Source: Pseudolabrys sp. (GTDB lineage: Bacteria; Pseudomonadota; Alphaproteobacteria; Rhizobiales; Xanthobacteraceae). From it: 64,000 nt of DNA. The DNA is taken from positions 1-64,000 of the forward strand of contig JAURVZ010000061.1 of NCBI GenBank assembly GCA_030655215.1, given 5' to 3'. This document shows positions 63,728-64,000 of this stretch, piece by piece. The notes beneath the pieces were generated by a model. The model was not told the origin of the DNA, searched no databases, and was given only the letters and a program-made list of their open reading frames with translations. The first letter of the stretch is position 1; every line of letters starts with the position of its first letter. The translations under genes were made by a program, and so were the position numbers.

Positions 63728-64000
63728 AGCGCCACCGCGGGCACAGCGCGGTCCGCGGCATTATTGAGTTCGAAGAAATCGGCGTTGCGGAAGCCGAACG
63801 GTCTGGCGATCAGATTGCTCGGGAATGACTCGACCAGAATGTTCAAATTGCGCGCCGCGCCGTTGTAATAGCGCCGCGCCATTTGCAGCTCGTTCTCCAT
63901 GTCGCTGAGCTGCTGCTGCAGTTTCAGGAAATTGCCGCTGGCCTTGAGATCGGGATAGGCCTCGGACAAAGCGATGAGCTTGTTGAGCGCCAGCGTCAGC
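63724..64000 (-). CDS. LemA-family protein (partial, 5' part beyond the window)
   Basis: Only the C-terminal 91 or so residues are visible; the reading frame runs off the right edge at 64000. They contain LSEAYPDLKASGNFLKLQQQ, then the coiled ELQMARRYYNGAARNLNILV and FPSNLIARPFGF, all hallmarks of LemA. LemA proteins have one N-terminal membrane helix and a long helical domain. Its stop overlaps the DUF2207 start by 4 bp, so the two are cotranslated and probably work together. Confidence 0.92.
   Translation of the reverse strand, partial: LTLALNKLIALSEAYPDLKASGNFLKLQQQLSDMENELQMARRYYNGAARNLNILVESFPSNLIARPFGFRNADFFELNNAADRAVPAVAL

Overview
This is a GC-rich (roughly 63% by eye) chromosomal window of an alphaproteobacterium, most probably of the order Hyphomicrobiales (Rhizobiales), near the Bradyrhizobiaceae/Xanthobacteraceae. 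The signs are the gene order (fabI - histidine phosphatase - aroC; LemA - DUF2207 - glyS; NUDIX - TIGR02301), palindromic intergenic repeats of types I associate with this order, EcfG-type and CtrA-type sites, and families such as TIGR02301, DUF2778 and DUF1499. Species assignment is inference. Almost the whole window is coding and most of it is core housekeeping.

Layout. 0-7.5 kb: aroC, histidine phosphatase and fabI on the minus strand, an ECF sigma/anti-sigma pair, a CbpA-like DnaJ, an RT0821-type lipoprotein, pdxH, an SDR oxidoreductase and a small zinc ribbon. 7.6-13.4 kb: two stress-type genes behind an EcfG-type promoter, a SulP-STAS-cNMP fusion transporter, CorA, and a lipoprotein L,D-transpeptidase. 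13.4-17.4 kb: a Tat-type phosphodiesterase, an extensin-like protein and an acyl-CoA synthetase. 17.4-20.3 kb is the accessory part: an AT-rich DUF2971 gene, three stacked repeat families, and a HipBA module with three operator-like sites. 20.3-26.8 kb: a DUF2778 protein, GAF histidine kinase, FKBP isomerase, a CtrA-box gene, a short membrane protein with its own EcfG-type promoter, DUF1499 and an MBL hydrolase. 26.9-36.4 kb holds two modules: an IlvD/Edd sugar-acid dehydratase with a RraA - GntR - EamA - dgoK - dgoA operon (sugar-acid catabolism), and between them a convergent cell-envelope glycosylation cassette (methyltransferase, EamA, GT2 and DUF2304 facing a GT-C-like membrane protein). 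36.5-50.3 kb: tRNA-Pro(CGG), a Sua5-type synthase, FAD oxidase, YedK/HMCES, NUDIX, TIGR02301, a response regulator, dihydroorotase, and a tightly overlapped ygfZ - tag - HD - DUF2339 - thioesterase operon. 50.3-64 kb: an MFS transporter and acuI, a SleB-type cell wall hydrolase, a chemoreceptor, ppdK with a histone-like N-terminal tail, a 48-residue DUF3096 protein behind an EcfG-type promoter, 650 bp of structured non-coding repeat DNA, glyS, DUF2207 and the end of a LemA gene.

The most interesting signals are regulatory. Three GGAAC-N16-CGTT sites sit directly in front of small membrane or secreted proteins, two of them genes under 50 codons that are easily missed, which points to a local set of general-stress-response genes. 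Two TTAA-N7-TTAACC boxes mark uncharacterised genes as likely CtrA targets, and one of them decides a start codon. The HipBA promoter carries three 18-bp sites (5-N8-5) with the same geometry as the E. coli HipB operators but a different half-site. I did not find a convincing wholly new multi-gene system; the glycosylation cassette and the RraA-containing sugar-acid operon are the best candidates for new biochemistry.
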